Below, one piece after another: positions 24,122 through 31,833 of a stretch of 64,000 nt of DNA. The notes beneath the pieces are model-generated. The model saw nothing but the letters and a program-made list of their open reading frames with translations, made no database searches and was not told the DNA's origin. Every line of letters starts with the position of its first letter. Position 1 is the stretch's first letter. The position numbers and the translations under genes are program-made. The DNA is taken from positions 1-64,000 of the forward strand of contig NZ_QRCU01000032.1 in the NCBI RefSeq assembly GCF_003369445.1, written 5' to 3'. Source of the stretch: Arthrobacter silvisoli (GTDB lineage: Bacteria > Actinomycetota > Actinomycetes > Actinomycetales > Micrococcaceae).

Positions 24122-25204
24122 TCAGACGCGCTCGTCGAGGACGGACGGCATCAACTGTTCAAGGTGCCCGACGATGTCGTCGGACGCCTCGTCCGCCGAA
24201 TACCCGGAAGGCACCTGCAGCAGGTAGCAGGGACGCCCGTCAAGCGCTTTGCTCAGCACGACCCCCTTGGCCGCGAAGTGCTCGCGCCACGGGACAACGG
24301 ACGTGGCCGCCAGGCCCGTCACGACCCGCTGCGAGAAGCCCGCCATCTCGATGTGGAAGTTGCCGATCATGCGGTCCACCATCCAATCGCGCGTCCGCTC
24401 GACGACCCGGGACCGGGTGCCCTCGAAGCGCTCGATGTAAATGGCGGCCGCGAGCGGCGCCGAGGTCGTTACTTCCCGGCCCGGGAATGCGGTCCGCGGC
24501 TCGACCATGCGGTGCTCCGGTGACCATCGCCGGGAGAAGTCCGCGAGGCGCGGATAACGGATGACGTACGGATGCACCAAGGTGGTGAGGCGGCCGACGC
24601 TGCCCGAAAGCCGTGACGGGACCAGTGGCTTCCGGACGCCTTCGAACAGGTGGGGGTAGATGGACCGGTGATGCGGCTTGATGAACATCGGCTTCGCGTA
24701 GCCCAAGAGCGTGGCATCCTCGGCAAGGAAGGCCCAGTCGTCACCCATGAACGACCACCCCTCGCGCCGCATCAGCTTGGCGGCGGTGCTTGTCTTACCG
24801 GTCCCGCCAGCGGCGGGAAGCGCGATTGCGTGTCCGCGGTAGGCCATCGTTGCCGCGTGGATCATGCCAGCTCCTCGACTGACCATGGCGGCATCGAGGA
24901 CAGGGACCACGGAGGTCAACAGTTCGCCCGGCCCGTGGATGCGCCACTGCTCTGCGTCCCTCACGATCTGGACCCGATCGGCTTGGAAACGCACGCTGTT
25001 CCCCGTGTACGCGAGCTCGTGCTCGACCAGACCGGCATCCGGCATCGGCTCCGGCCTGTCATCGACGACGATGTTGGCTGGCCGTTCGGTGTCGGTGAAG
25101 AAACACGCAAACATGCTCCGGAGCTGGGCCGCCGCCGGTGCCTCTGCGTCGACGCGGATCGTGACGCGCCCGTGGATGTCGAAATGCAGTGCCTTGGTGT
25201 GCAT
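24122..25204 (-). CDS. HprK-like P-loop kinase in polysaccharide operon
   Basis: A 360-residue protein with a Walker A motif GGTGKTST (133-140) in the context MIHAATMAYRGHAIALPAAGGTGKTSTAAKLMRREG, and a following GDD (154-156), the layout of HPr kinase/phosphorylase-type P-loop proteins. The N-terminal 110 residues form a separate beta-rich domain. HprK-like proteins of unknown target recur in surface-glycan clusters, where they may phosphorylate a sugar or lipid. The frame is open 25 codons further upstream; ATG 25204 was chosen for a G-rich ribosome site. No HPr or PTS gene is nearby. Confidence 0.65.
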   Translation of the reverse strand: MHTKALHFDIHGRVTIRVDAEAPAAAQLRSMFACFFTDTERPANIVVDDRPEPMPDAGLVEHELAYTGNSVRFQADRVQIVRDAEQWRIHGPGELLTSVVPVLDAAMVSRGAGMIHAATMAYRGHAIALPAAGGTGKTSTAAKLMRREGWSFMGDDWAFLAEDATLLGYAKPMFIKPHHRSIYPHLFEGVRKPLVPSRLSGSVGRLTTLVHPYVIRYPRLADFSRRWSPEHRMVEPRTAFPGREVTTSAPLAAAIYIERFEGTRSRVVERTRDWMVDRMIGNFHIEMAGFSQRVVTGLAATSVVPWREHFAAKGVVLSKALDGRPCYLLQVPSGYSADEASDDIVGHLEQLMPSVLDERV

Positions 25205-25260
25205 GGTGGCCCCCCTGCCCAGGTGGTGTAACTCGGATGGTGTTGCTGGTGCGTACAACC

Positions 25261-26259
25261 TCATTGGACCTGCCTCCACGGTGCTTCCACGAAGTCAGCT
25301 TTGGCCAACGAGCGCCTCGATGCGTGCGCGATCCCGCGCCCGCGGATGTATCCCGCGGCGGTGCAGGCAAGAACGGCAACCACGGCTCCGGCACGACCGA
25401 GCCCTTGCGGATTGCTCCCGCGGCCCCAATCGCGTAACCCGGCAAAAACTGCCCGTGGCAAGACACTGCGCACATATCTCCGTTCCGGGCTGAGCGTCCG
25501 GTTGTGGCCCACGAGTTCGCTGACCTGGGCCTTGGAGAGCCCCTCAGACCATGAACGTGACAGCATGTAGCGGACCTTCCCGCGCTCGGCCGGCACGTGG
25601 TGGCGCACCAGGGCTGCCGGCTCGTAGACGATCCGTGCGCCAGGGGAACCCATCCTGGACCGGATGCAGATTTCGGTCTCCTCGCAGCCCAAGGGCAATG
25701 TCCCCTTACGACCCAAGGAAAGGTTGAAGCCGCCGACCCGCCTGAGAACGGAGCGCCGGAAGGACATGTTTGCACCAATGACATTCCGGACTTCGGAGGC
25801 GACCCTGGGCATTCCGGAGTAGCTGCACCCCACGATCCAGTCGAGTTCCTCGCCGAAGTAGCCAGGGCGGGCGACGTCCCACACTGGCTCGACGCGTCCG
25901 CCCACTCCAAGGACGTCAGGGTCGTCGTAGAGGACCAGCAACCGTTCAAGCCAATCCGTGGCAGCTTCGGCGTCGTCGTCCAGGAAAGCTATGACCTCCG
26001 AAGCCGCCAGGCCCACCCCTGTGTTGCGGGCCCCGGAAAGCCCGCGGGGGCCACTGCTCCTCACCACGGTGACGTCATCGACAATTTCGACGAGCCGCCT
26101 GTACAGGTCCTCGTTGTGGTCGGTCACCACCAGGATTTCCTGGGCTGGAACGGTCTGGGAACGGACGGACTCAATGACGCCCAGAAGGCGGTCCCAGCGC
26201 CTCGTGGTGTAAGTGCAGATGACGACAGAAACCGTCGGAGGCCCAAAATAGCCGGGCAT
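25261..26259 (-). CDS. family 2 glycosyltransferase
   Basis: A 332-residue GT2 enzyme. TVSVVICTYTTRRWDRLLGVIESVRSQT starts the Rossmann-like fold, and the metal-binding DxD appears as VIAFLDDDAEAATDWLERLL (about 90-109). GARNTGVGLA (about 77-86) and the acceptor motif GCEETEICIR (about 188-197) follow the family order. The C-terminal part has two hydrophobic segments. It starts one base before the stop of the next upstream glycosyltransferase. Confidence 0.88.
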   Translation of the reverse strand: MPGYFGPPTVSVVICTYTTRRWDRLLGVIESVRSQTVPAQEILVVTDHNEDLYRRLVEIVDDVTVVRSSGPRGLSGARNTGVGLAASEVIAFLDDDAEAATDWLERLLVLYDDPDVLGVGGRVEPVWDVARPGYFGEELDWIVGCSYSGMPRVASEVRNVIGANMSFRRSVLRRVGGFNLSLGRKGTLPLGCEETEICIRSRMGSPGARIVYEPAALVRHHVPAERGKVRYMLSRSWSEGLSKAQVSELVGHNRTLSPERRYVRSVLPRAVFAGLRDWGRGSNPQGLGRAGAVVAVLACTAAGYIRGRGIAHASRRSLAKADFVEAPWRQVQ

Positions 26260-26260
26260 G

Positions 26261-27124
26261 CTAGGCGCTCCGGATCATGGACAGGACACTCTGGGGGTCG
26301 GTGGGCGTGTGCGGAACTCTCACGTTCGCGTACGCATACGCCACCCGGCGGAGTGCTTCGGGCCGGGCCCCGGCGGTAGGCGCCTCCCAGAGCAGGCATT
26401 CCCGCGCGAGCGTCACCAGGACGCGCCACCCATCATGGAAAGTCTGCAGATGCGAGGCCCCCGAGATCCGGCCCAGCTCGTTACTGGGTACCTCCGCGAT
26501 CCGCAGGCCACCTCTGGCTGCCCGCACAATCAATTCGGTCTCGATCTCGAAACCGTCCGATTCAGGCTCGAGGACACTCAGACACTCCTTCCGGAACGCC
26601 AGGTAGCCGTAGCAGAGATCGGAATAGTTGCTGTGAAGGACGGCGTTGGCCAGGCCGGTCAAGGCCCGGTTGCCGGCGCTCCGCAAATGAGTCAGGTCCT
26701 GCGACCCACCCCCAGTGACGTAGCGGGAACCCTTGACGAAGTCGTAGTCGTGCTGGAGCGGGGAGACGAACCAGCCGATTTCCTGGGGGTCCATGCTTCC
26801 GTCCGCATCCAGCATCACTATGATGTCGCCGGAGGATGCGGCGAATCCGGCCCGCACCGCGGCACCTTTTCCTTTTCTCTGCTCGTCCACGACGACGACG
26901 TCGGGACGCAGTGCCCGGGCAACCTCCACGGTATTGTCCCGGGAGTGTCCGTCGACGATTACCACTTCGTCCACATACGACGGCATGCGGCGAAGGACCC
27001 ACGGAAGGTTCATTGCTTCGTTCAGCGTGGGGATTATGACGCTTACTGATGCCCTCGAGGACTCCACGGCAAGTCTCGGGAAGGAAACCGGGGGCTGGGT
27101 GGAAATGGACAAGTGCCTCACCAC
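26261..27124 (-). CDS. family 2 glycosyltransferase, dolichyl-phosphate mannosyltransferase-like
   Basis: A 287-residue GT2 protein of the DPM/undecaprenyl-phosphate type. SVSVIIPTLNEAMNLPWVLRRMP and EVVIVDGHSRDNTVEVAR form the donor fold; IIVMLDADGSMDPQEIGWFVSPL carries the metal-binding DADG. FVKGSRYVTGGGSQDLTHLRSAGNR and SDLCYGYLAFRKE match DPM-like acceptor regions. It probably makes a polyprenyl-phosphate sugar used by the GT-C-like membrane protein downstream. It is the first gene of the operon. GTG 27124 has no clear ribosome-binding site, and a TTG a few codons inside is an alternative. Confidence 0.85.
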   Translation of the reverse strand: MVRHLSISTQPPVSFPRLAVESSRASVSVIIPTLNEAMNLPWVLRRMPSYVDEVVIVDGHSRDNTVEVARALRPDVVVVDEQRKGKGAAVRAGFAASSGDIIVMLDADGSMDPQEIGWFVSPLQHDYDFVKGSRYVTGGGSQDLTHLRSAGNRALTGLANAVLHSNYSDLCYGYLAFRKECLSVLEPESDGFEIETELIVRAARGGLRIAEVPSNELGRISGASHLQTFHDGWRVLVTLARECLLWEAPTAGARPEALRRVAYAYANVRVPHTPTDPQSVLSMIRSA

Positions 27125-27406
27125 TTCACGACATTACGGACGGAACCGCTGCACTAAGCCCGAAGGTTGAGTACAGCGCTATCTTCTTATCCGGTCATGT
27201 GTCAGGTCTCTGGCCTCCAGCTATCAACGCCTATGACGCTGGCCGTGACGCCTAGTTTAGGGTTGGCCCAAAACGGTCGTCACGAGTAGTGGGTACTCGT
27301 TTTTGCCGTGAAGCTCGGGCTTTCCTTTCAAGTAGGGGTAAGTACTTGCTACGAACCCCGATACCCGGTATCACGCGAGCATCAGCATCCGGCCGCTGCA
27401 ACCGCA
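27125..27406. promoter_or_regulatory. promoter region of polysaccharide operon
   Basis: No gene is seen in these 282 bases. ACGAGTA (27282-27288) and TACTCGT (27294-27300) form a hairpin followed by TTTT on the + strand. On the - strand two related motifs occur, TTACCCCTACTTG (complement of 27330-27342) and GTACCCACTACTCG (complement of 27284-27297), which look like repeated activator sites before the operon. Confidence 0.4.
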
Positions 27407-28708
27407 TTAAGCGGCCGTCCGGAAGAACAGCTCTGCGACGGCGGCGAGCGAGTGCGGGTCCTTGGTGCCGCACAGCTCGCGGGCCGAGTGCATGGACAGC
27501 AGCGGAATGCCGACGTCGACCGTCCGGATCCCCAGCCGGGTCGCCGTCAGGGGGCCGATGGTGGAGCCGCAGGGGATGTCGTTGTTGGAGACGAACTCCT
27601 GGTAGGGAATACCGGCCTCCGCGCACAGCCGTGCCCAGAAGGCGGCGCCGGTGGCGTCGGTTGCGTAGCGCTGGTTGGCGTTGATCTTCAACAACGGCCC
27701 GCCGTTGAGGACCGGTCGGTTGGCGGGGTCGTGCCGTTCGGGGTAGTTGGGGTGAACGGCATGGCCGGCGTCCGCAGAAACACAGAACGACGCCGCGAAA
27801 GCCTGCCGCCTCTCGCTCACCGAGGCGCCCAGGCCGTCCGAGATCCGGGTAAGGATGTCTTCCAGGATCGGCCCGCACGCCCCGGAGCGGGACGCGGAGC
27901 CGATTTCCTCGTGGTCGAAGGCGGCCAGCACGGCGATCGGGCCGCCTGCCTGGGCCACCGCGGCGTGTGCAATCAGCGCCGCCAATCCAGCGTGTGTGGA
28001 GGACAGGTTGTCCAGGCGGCCGGAGGCGAAGAATTCGCCCTTCGCGCCGAACACTGCCGGTTCCTGGGTGTCGGCGACCACGATGTCGTAACCGCCGATC
28101 TGTGCCGGATCCACCTCCGCGTCGGCGGCGAGGAGCCCCAGCAGGTCATCCGAGCCGGGGTCGCCCAGGCCGAAGACCGGGTTCATGTGCTGCTGCTTGC
28201 CCAGGGCGAGGCCCTCATTGACGGCGCGGTCCAGGTGGATGGCCAGCTGCGGGAAGCGCAGCAGCGGGCCTGTGGCGATGAGGTGCTCGGTGCCGTCGAG
28301 CATCACGAGCCGCCCGGCCAGGCGCAGTTCGCGGTCCAGCCACGAATTCAGCAGCGGGCCGCCATAGACCTCCACACCGGCCTGCAACCAGCCGAACTTG
28401 CCCGTGGTGGGCTTGGGCTTGAGTTTGAAGGACGGCGAATCCGTGTGCGTGCCCAGGATGTTGAAGGGCGTGACGGGACCGGCGCCGCCGGGGACCACCC
28501 AGGCGATGAGGGCGCCGTCGCGGATCACGTAGAACGCGCCGCCACCCTTGGACGGGACCGGCCAGGCCCGTGCCTCGTCCAGCCGGGTGAACCCTGCGGC
28601 GTCGAGCCGGCGGGCTGCTTCGTGGACGGAGTGGAAGCTCGACGGCGACGCGGTCACGTACGCGCCGAGGTCCTTGATGTGCTCTTGTGCTGTGGCAGTT
28701 GACGGCAT
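27407..28708 (-). CDS. M18-family aminopeptidase
   Basis: A 433-residue cytosolic metalloaminopeptidase of the M18 (aspartyl aminopeptidase/ApeB) family. The metal ligands are recognisable: THTDSP (His and Asp, about 87-92), SGRLDNLSS (Asp), DHEEIGS (Glu pair, about 264-270), and the final SMHSARELCG (His). Family length is about 430. It releases N-terminal acidic residues from peptides, probably for peptide recycling. It starts 10 bases after the stop of a dioxygenase remnant, with which it may be cotranscribed. Its stop codon lies in an inverted repeat (CGGCCGC, 27390-27396 and 27411-27417). Confidence 0.93.
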   Translation of the reverse strand: MPSTATAQEHIKDLGAYVTASPSSFHSVHEAARRLDAAGFTRLDEARAWPVPSKGGGAFYVIRDGALIAWVVPGGAGPVTPFNILGTHTDSPSFKLKPKPTTGKFGWLQAGVEVYGGPLLNSWLDRELRLAGRLVMLDGTEHLIATGPLLRFPQLAIHLDRAVNEGLALGKQQHMNPVFGLGDPGSDDLLGLLAADAEVDPAQIGGYDIVVADTQEPAVFGAKGEFFASGRLDNLSSTHAGLAALIAHAAVAQAGGPIAVLAAFDHEEIGSASRSGACGPILEDILTRISDGLGASVSERRQAFAASFCVSADAGHAVHPNYPERHDPANRPVLNGGPLLKINANQRYATDATGAAFWARLCAEAGIPYQEFVSNNDIPCGSTIGPLTATRLGIRTVDVGIPLLSMHSARELCGTKDPHSLAAVAELFFRTAA

Positions 28709-28718
28709 GGCTCCGAGT

Positions 28719-29021
28719 CTAGATGGTCACATTCAGCGCCGCCGTGTAGCCCGTCTTCGCCGAGCCGGCCATGGTGGCCAGCTGGTACATGCCGCCGGTG
28801 GCGTCCGCTCCGGAAAGGGGCGCGCAGCCGTTGGCGTTGTCGGGCAGGGTCAGCCTGACCGTGAGCGGGACGCCGCCCGCCTTGGTGCAGGAGGTGCCGA
28901 AGCTGGTGGTGGTACCTAAGGTGCGACGGCGGCTCAGGAGCGTGCAGAGGTCGGACTCGAATCCGTGGTCGCGGTTGGGATGGGGCCGTTGTTTCGGGGG
29001 GGTGCCGGGTGGAGTAGTCAT
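28719..29021 (-). pseudogene. internally deleted intradiol ring-cleavage dioxygenase
   Basis: The 100-codon frame reads as pieces of a much longer protein. The start (HDHG-like NRDHGFESDLCTLLSRRRTLG) matches the N-terminus of secreted intradiol dioxygenases. The middle (TKAGGVPLTVRLTL...CAPLSGA) matches the region just before their catalytic VYxWHCD block. The end (YQLATMAGSAKTGYTAALNVTI) matches their C-terminus. The iron-binding Tyr/His region is absent, so at least two in-frame deletions have removed the active site. The remaining frame is open and could be transcribed, but the enzyme cannot work. Confidence 0.65.
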
Positions 29022-29050
29022 GACTTCATCGAAGCCCGGGCGCCTCTGCC

Positions 29051-29088
29051 GGGTGCGGGTTTCTGTGCCGGGTGCGGGTTTCTGTGCC
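29051..29088. repeat. perfect 19-base tandem duplication
   Basis: GGGTGCGGGTTTCTGTGCC occurs twice in a row (29051-29069, 29070-29088) between the TetR gene and the dioxygenase remnant. It is a recent-looking slippage duplication with no coding role. Confidence 0.85.
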
Positions 29089-29132
29089 GGGGCTGTGGAC
29101 AGACTGGGTATCTGAGGAGCGAACCCCCGTCC

Positions 29133-29831
29133 TCAGATTGCTGCAGCCGGGGCGAACTGCTGGCTGAGACCCGACAGGAGGATGCTCATTCCTTGGTCCA
29201 GTTCCTGTTCCCCGTTGTATTCCAGGAGTTCGGGGGCCATGCGTCGCAAGTGGGGGAAATCGCGTAGCGGCAGGCGCTGGAGCCCCAGTCTGAGGAGTGC
29301 TTCGTTTTCCTCGGGGTCCGCAATGAGTTCCTGCAGTTCGTTCAGGATGTGCCCGTAGAGGAAACCGTAGAAGGCGCGGTAGACGTGCAGCGCGTCGGCC
29401 GGAGTGAAACCGGCATCGATCAGGAGCCCCAAAACCTGCTCCAGGGGCTTCAGCGTTCCCGCTGGACGCAGGCCCAGCGGTGTCGACAAAGGCCCTGTCA
29501 CGATCACGGGCACGACGTTCGGGTGCAGCAGGCACACGCGGCGCAGCTCGTGCGCCATGCGGCGCAACTGCTCCTCCCAGGATGTGCCGTCGTCCGGGAA
29601 GACCTCCACTTCCTCAAGCACGAGCTCGACCACGCCGGCCAGGAGTTCTTTCCGGCTGGCAGCATGCCGATACAGGGCCATCGGGTCGCGGCCAAGGGCC
29701 TGCCCGAGCCGCCGCATGCTCAGGGCTTCAAGACCGTCCGCATCCACCAGATCCAGGGCCGCGCGCACAACGATGCGGCGGTTGAGTCGCCTGGCGCGGG
29801 GATCATACCCGGCTGTGTCAGTACGTTCCAT
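29133..29831 (-). CDS. TetR-family regulator (TetR_C type)
   Basis: A 232-residue repressor. The N-terminal HTH is NRRIVVRAALDLVDADGLEALSMRRLGQALGRDPMALYRHAASRKELL, the TetR pattern in which ALYRH is the recognition helix. The C-terminal ligand domain resembles tetracycline-repressor type (TetR_C). The ATG at 29831 was chosen because GGAG lies six bases upstream; an upstream ATG would sit on the ribosome site. Palindromes with TCTACAGTGTAGA lie 90-140 bases upstream, the known operator form for this subfamily, so the gene is probably autoregulated. The neighbour it controls is uncertain. Confidence 0.88.
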   Translation of the reverse strand: MERTDTAGYDPRARRLNRRIVVRAALDLVDADGLEALSMRRLGQALGRDPMALYRHAASRKELLAGVVELVLEEVEVFPDDGTSWEEQLRRMAHELRRVCLLHPNVVPVIVTGPLSTPLGLRPAGTLKPLEQVLGLLIDAGFTPADALHVYRAFYGFLYGHILNELQELIADPEENEALLRLGLQRLPLRDFPHLRRMAPELLEYNGEQELDQGMSILLSGLSQQFAPAAAI

Positions 29832-29914
29832 TGTCATCTCCGACCGTCCGAGCGGAGCTCCCGGGAACACGCTCCCCGGGAAACTTTGCCTTGAAAATGC
29901 TTGCTTTAGCTGAC

Positions 29915-29971
29915 CTGTAGATCTACAGTGTAGACAAGAAGCGAAGTCTACATCCGATGCCTACAGTGTAG
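29915..29971. promoter_or_regulatory. TetR operator pair
   Basis: CTGTAGATCTACAG (29915-29928) is a perfect 14-base palindrome. It overlaps TCTACAGTGTAGA (29922-29934), and CTACAGTGTAG recurs at 29961-29971, all with the same CTACA/TGTAG arms. A further half-site, GTCTACAT, lies at 29946-29953. This fits binding by the adjacent TetR regulator and could control both directions. Confidence 0.7.
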
Positions 29972-30123
29972 ACGGCATTTGTGGGCAATACCATACGGAC
30001 CGTGCCGCCGTCCGGTACGAAGCCAGCACCCGTCCTTCGCCCACCTGTGTGTGCGCCGTCAGGGGTGCCGCTGTCCCGGTCACCGCGGCCGGCAGCTGCA
30101 ATACCAACATCGAAAGGCCCCCG

Positions 30124-30381
30124 ATGGCCGTTTCAGAAATTGGCCGGTTCCTCGCCGAAGCCACCGTTCCGGACACCGACCCGACGCGCTGCCTTGGGCT
30201 CGACCAGCTCTTTGGCCTTTACATCAGCTGGTGCGGATTGAACCACCACGCCCCGGGCACCGAGGCCGACTTCCGGGCAGCGATAAAACAGCATGGCATC
30301 AACCTCTCGGCCCCGGGACTCCGGAAAACCGGACCCGCAGCCATGGATTACATCCTCGCGACGTATCCCGCCTTGCCCTGA
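30124..30381 (+). CDS. 85-residue hypothetical protein
   Basis: A small soluble-looking protein: VSEIGRFLAEATVPD..., then LGLDQLFGLYISWCGLNHHAPGTEADFRAAIKQHGI, ending DYILATYPALP. The central helix-rich part resembles small DNA- or protein-binding domains but no family was recognised. Start ATG 30124 has AAAGG before it. The next small gene follows after 16 bases, so the two are probably cotranscribed. They lie downstream of the TetR operators, so the TetR may control them. Confidence 0.6.
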   Translation: MAVSEIGRFLAEATVPDTDPTRCLGLDQLFGLYISWCGLNHHAPGTEADFRAAIKQHGINLSAPGLRKTGPAAMDYILATYPALP

Positions 30382-30397
30382 ACGGGAAGGAAGAATC

Positions 30398-30613
30398 ATG
30401 ACCAGAGCAGCCGACGTGTCGCTGTCCTACGGACCAGACGGCACCGCGTACCTCGTCCAGTGCGGAGCGTCCTCAAGGGGCCGCCTCTTCCAGGAACTCA
30501 AGGCCGCACTTCGCTACGCCCAGAAACACAACACCAAGCACCACCATGGCGCGGCGCCCCGGATCCGGGAGCACAACGCGCAGGAAATGGAATTCGGCGG
30601 CAGGGACGACTAA
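30398..30613 (+). CDS. 71-residue hypothetical protein
   Basis: A small basic protein starting MTRAADVSLSYGPDGTAYLVQCGASSRGRLFQELKAALRYAQ, with a His-rich patch (HNTKHHHGAAP) and an acidic C-terminus EFGGRDD. Start ATG 30398 is preceded by GGAAGGAAG. The function is unknown; the His patch could bind metal. It follows the 85-residue gene closely on the same strand. Confidence 0.55.
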   Translation: MTRAADVSLSYGPDGTAYLVQCGASSRGRLFQELKAALRYAQKHNTKHHHGAAPRIREHNAQEMEFGGRDD

Positions 30614-30688
30614 CCCCGAACGCCCGGAACGCCAGTGCGGCGCGGGTGCAACGACGCCGCACTCTTAGCTAAGAAGAAGCTGATTGAC

Positions 30689-31126
30689 ATGGACAGTGAC
30701 AATCCCGCTTTTGGGCAATCCTCAAACTCAGCCCCACCGCATGCCCTCCCCCTCTGGTGCGACACGTGCCGGTCAGACAAGCACCTGATACTGCACTCCA
30801 TCGATTCGCTGCCGGCCGGCAGGGACGAGGCGCTGGTGCACGTGATCTACGCCTGCACCGCGTGCGGCTCGTTTCACGCCCATGCAGCGCCCTTCGAGCA
30901 CGTCGCGGCCCTGCTGAACAAGAGCGACACCATCCCGGGCCTGATGCATTTCGGCGGGGGATACCTGCACTGCGGAATGCCGATGACCTTGGTCGGCGTT
31001 GCGCGACGGGTCATCCAAGCACCGCCGGATCGGGACGGCGACCCCGAGGACGGCCTGCCCGACGTCGAGTTTGCCACGAAAATCGCGCAATGCGAATGCG
31101 GATTCCGGCTTGAGCTGCCCGCCTAG
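30689..31126 (+). CDS. zinc-ribbon-like hypothetical protein
   Basis: A 145-residue protein with two CxxC knuckles, Cys24/Cys27 (WCDTC) and Cys56/Cys59 (CTACG), the layout of a zinc ribbon. Further Cys residues occur in HCGMP (about 109) and QCECG (about 135). The rest is mixed with an acidic stretch (PDRDGDPEDGLPDVEF). No known enzyme motif. Start ATG 30689 was taken as the first good codon after a poly-Lys run. It ends nine bases before the convergent response regulator. Confidence 0.6.
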   Translation: MDSDNPAFGQSSNSAPPHALPLWCDTCRSDKHLILHSIDSLPAGRDEALVHVIYACTACGSFHAHAAPFEHVAALLNKSDTIPGLMHFGGGYLHCGMPMTLVGVARRVIQAPPDRDGDPEDGLPDVEFATKIAQCECGFRLELPA

Positions 31127-31134
31127 CGGCACCG

Positions 31135-31833
31135 TCAGTAATCCGGATTGTTGCTGGGAATCACCAGCCCGCTTTCGTACGCGTACACCACCACCTGGAC
31201 CCTGTCCCGCAGGTGCAGCTTGGTGAGGATCCTGCGCACATGGGTTTTCACCGTGGCTTCGGACAAGAAGAACTTGTGCGCGATCTCCGCGTTGGAAAGG
31301 CCCTCGGCGATGGCCTGGAGCATCTCGGTTTCGCGCGGGGTGAGCTCGTCCAGCAGCGGGTCCCTGTGCTGCGGAGGGGCTTGCCCCTGCGGGCGGCCGC
31401 CCCGGACATAGGTTTCCAGCAGCCGCTGCGTGACCCGTGGCGCCACCACGGCATCCCCGCTGGCCACGAGCCGCACCGCGTGTACCAGTTCCTCCGGAGC
31501 CACGTCCTTGAGCAGGAACGCCGAGGCACCGGCCTGCAGTCCCGCGAAGGCGTACTCGTCCAGGTCGAAGGTGGTGAGGATGATGACCCGGGCGGAAGAA
31601 TCCAAGGCACTCAGCTGCCGGGTCGCTTCGATGCCGTCCATCCCGGGCATCCGTACGTCCATCAGGATGACATCCGGACGCAGGGCTGCGGCCTGGGCCA
31701 ATGCCTCTTTGCCGTCGGACGCCTCGCCCACCACGTCCAAGTCCGGTTCGCCCTCGAGGATGAGCCGGAAGCCCATGCGCAGCAGCGGCTGGTCGTCCGC
31801 CAGCAGCACTTTGATCGTTCCGTCTCCGGTCAT
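31135..31833 (-). CDS. NarL/LuxR-family response regulator
   Basis: A 232-residue regulator. The receiver domain has acidic DD (13-14), the phosphorylation site Asp59 in [10 protein letters not shown], a conserved TT pair and LLKD lysine (about 109). A LuxR-type HTH follows ([50 protein letters not shown], about 165-215). It overlaps the stop of the histidine kinase gene by four bases, making a coupled two-component pair. An ABC-2 exporter operon lies just upstream and is the likely target. Confidence 0.95.
   Translation of the reverse strand: MTGDGTIKVLLADDQPLLRMGFRLILEGEPDLDVVGEASDGKEALAQAAALRPDVILMDVRMPGMDGIEATRQLSALDSSARVIILTTFDLDEYAFAGLQAGASAFLLKDVAPEELVHAVRLVASGDAVVAPRVTQRLLETYVRGGRPQGQAPPQHRDPLLDELTPRETEMLQAIAEGLSNAEIAHKFFLSEATVKTHVRRILTKLHLRDRVQVVVYAYESGLVIPSNNPDY

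Noticed and set aside
27282..27304. Hairpin with T-run as a riboswitch
   Set aside because: No gene follows on that strand and no known aptamer pattern is visible; kept only as a candidate regulatory structure.
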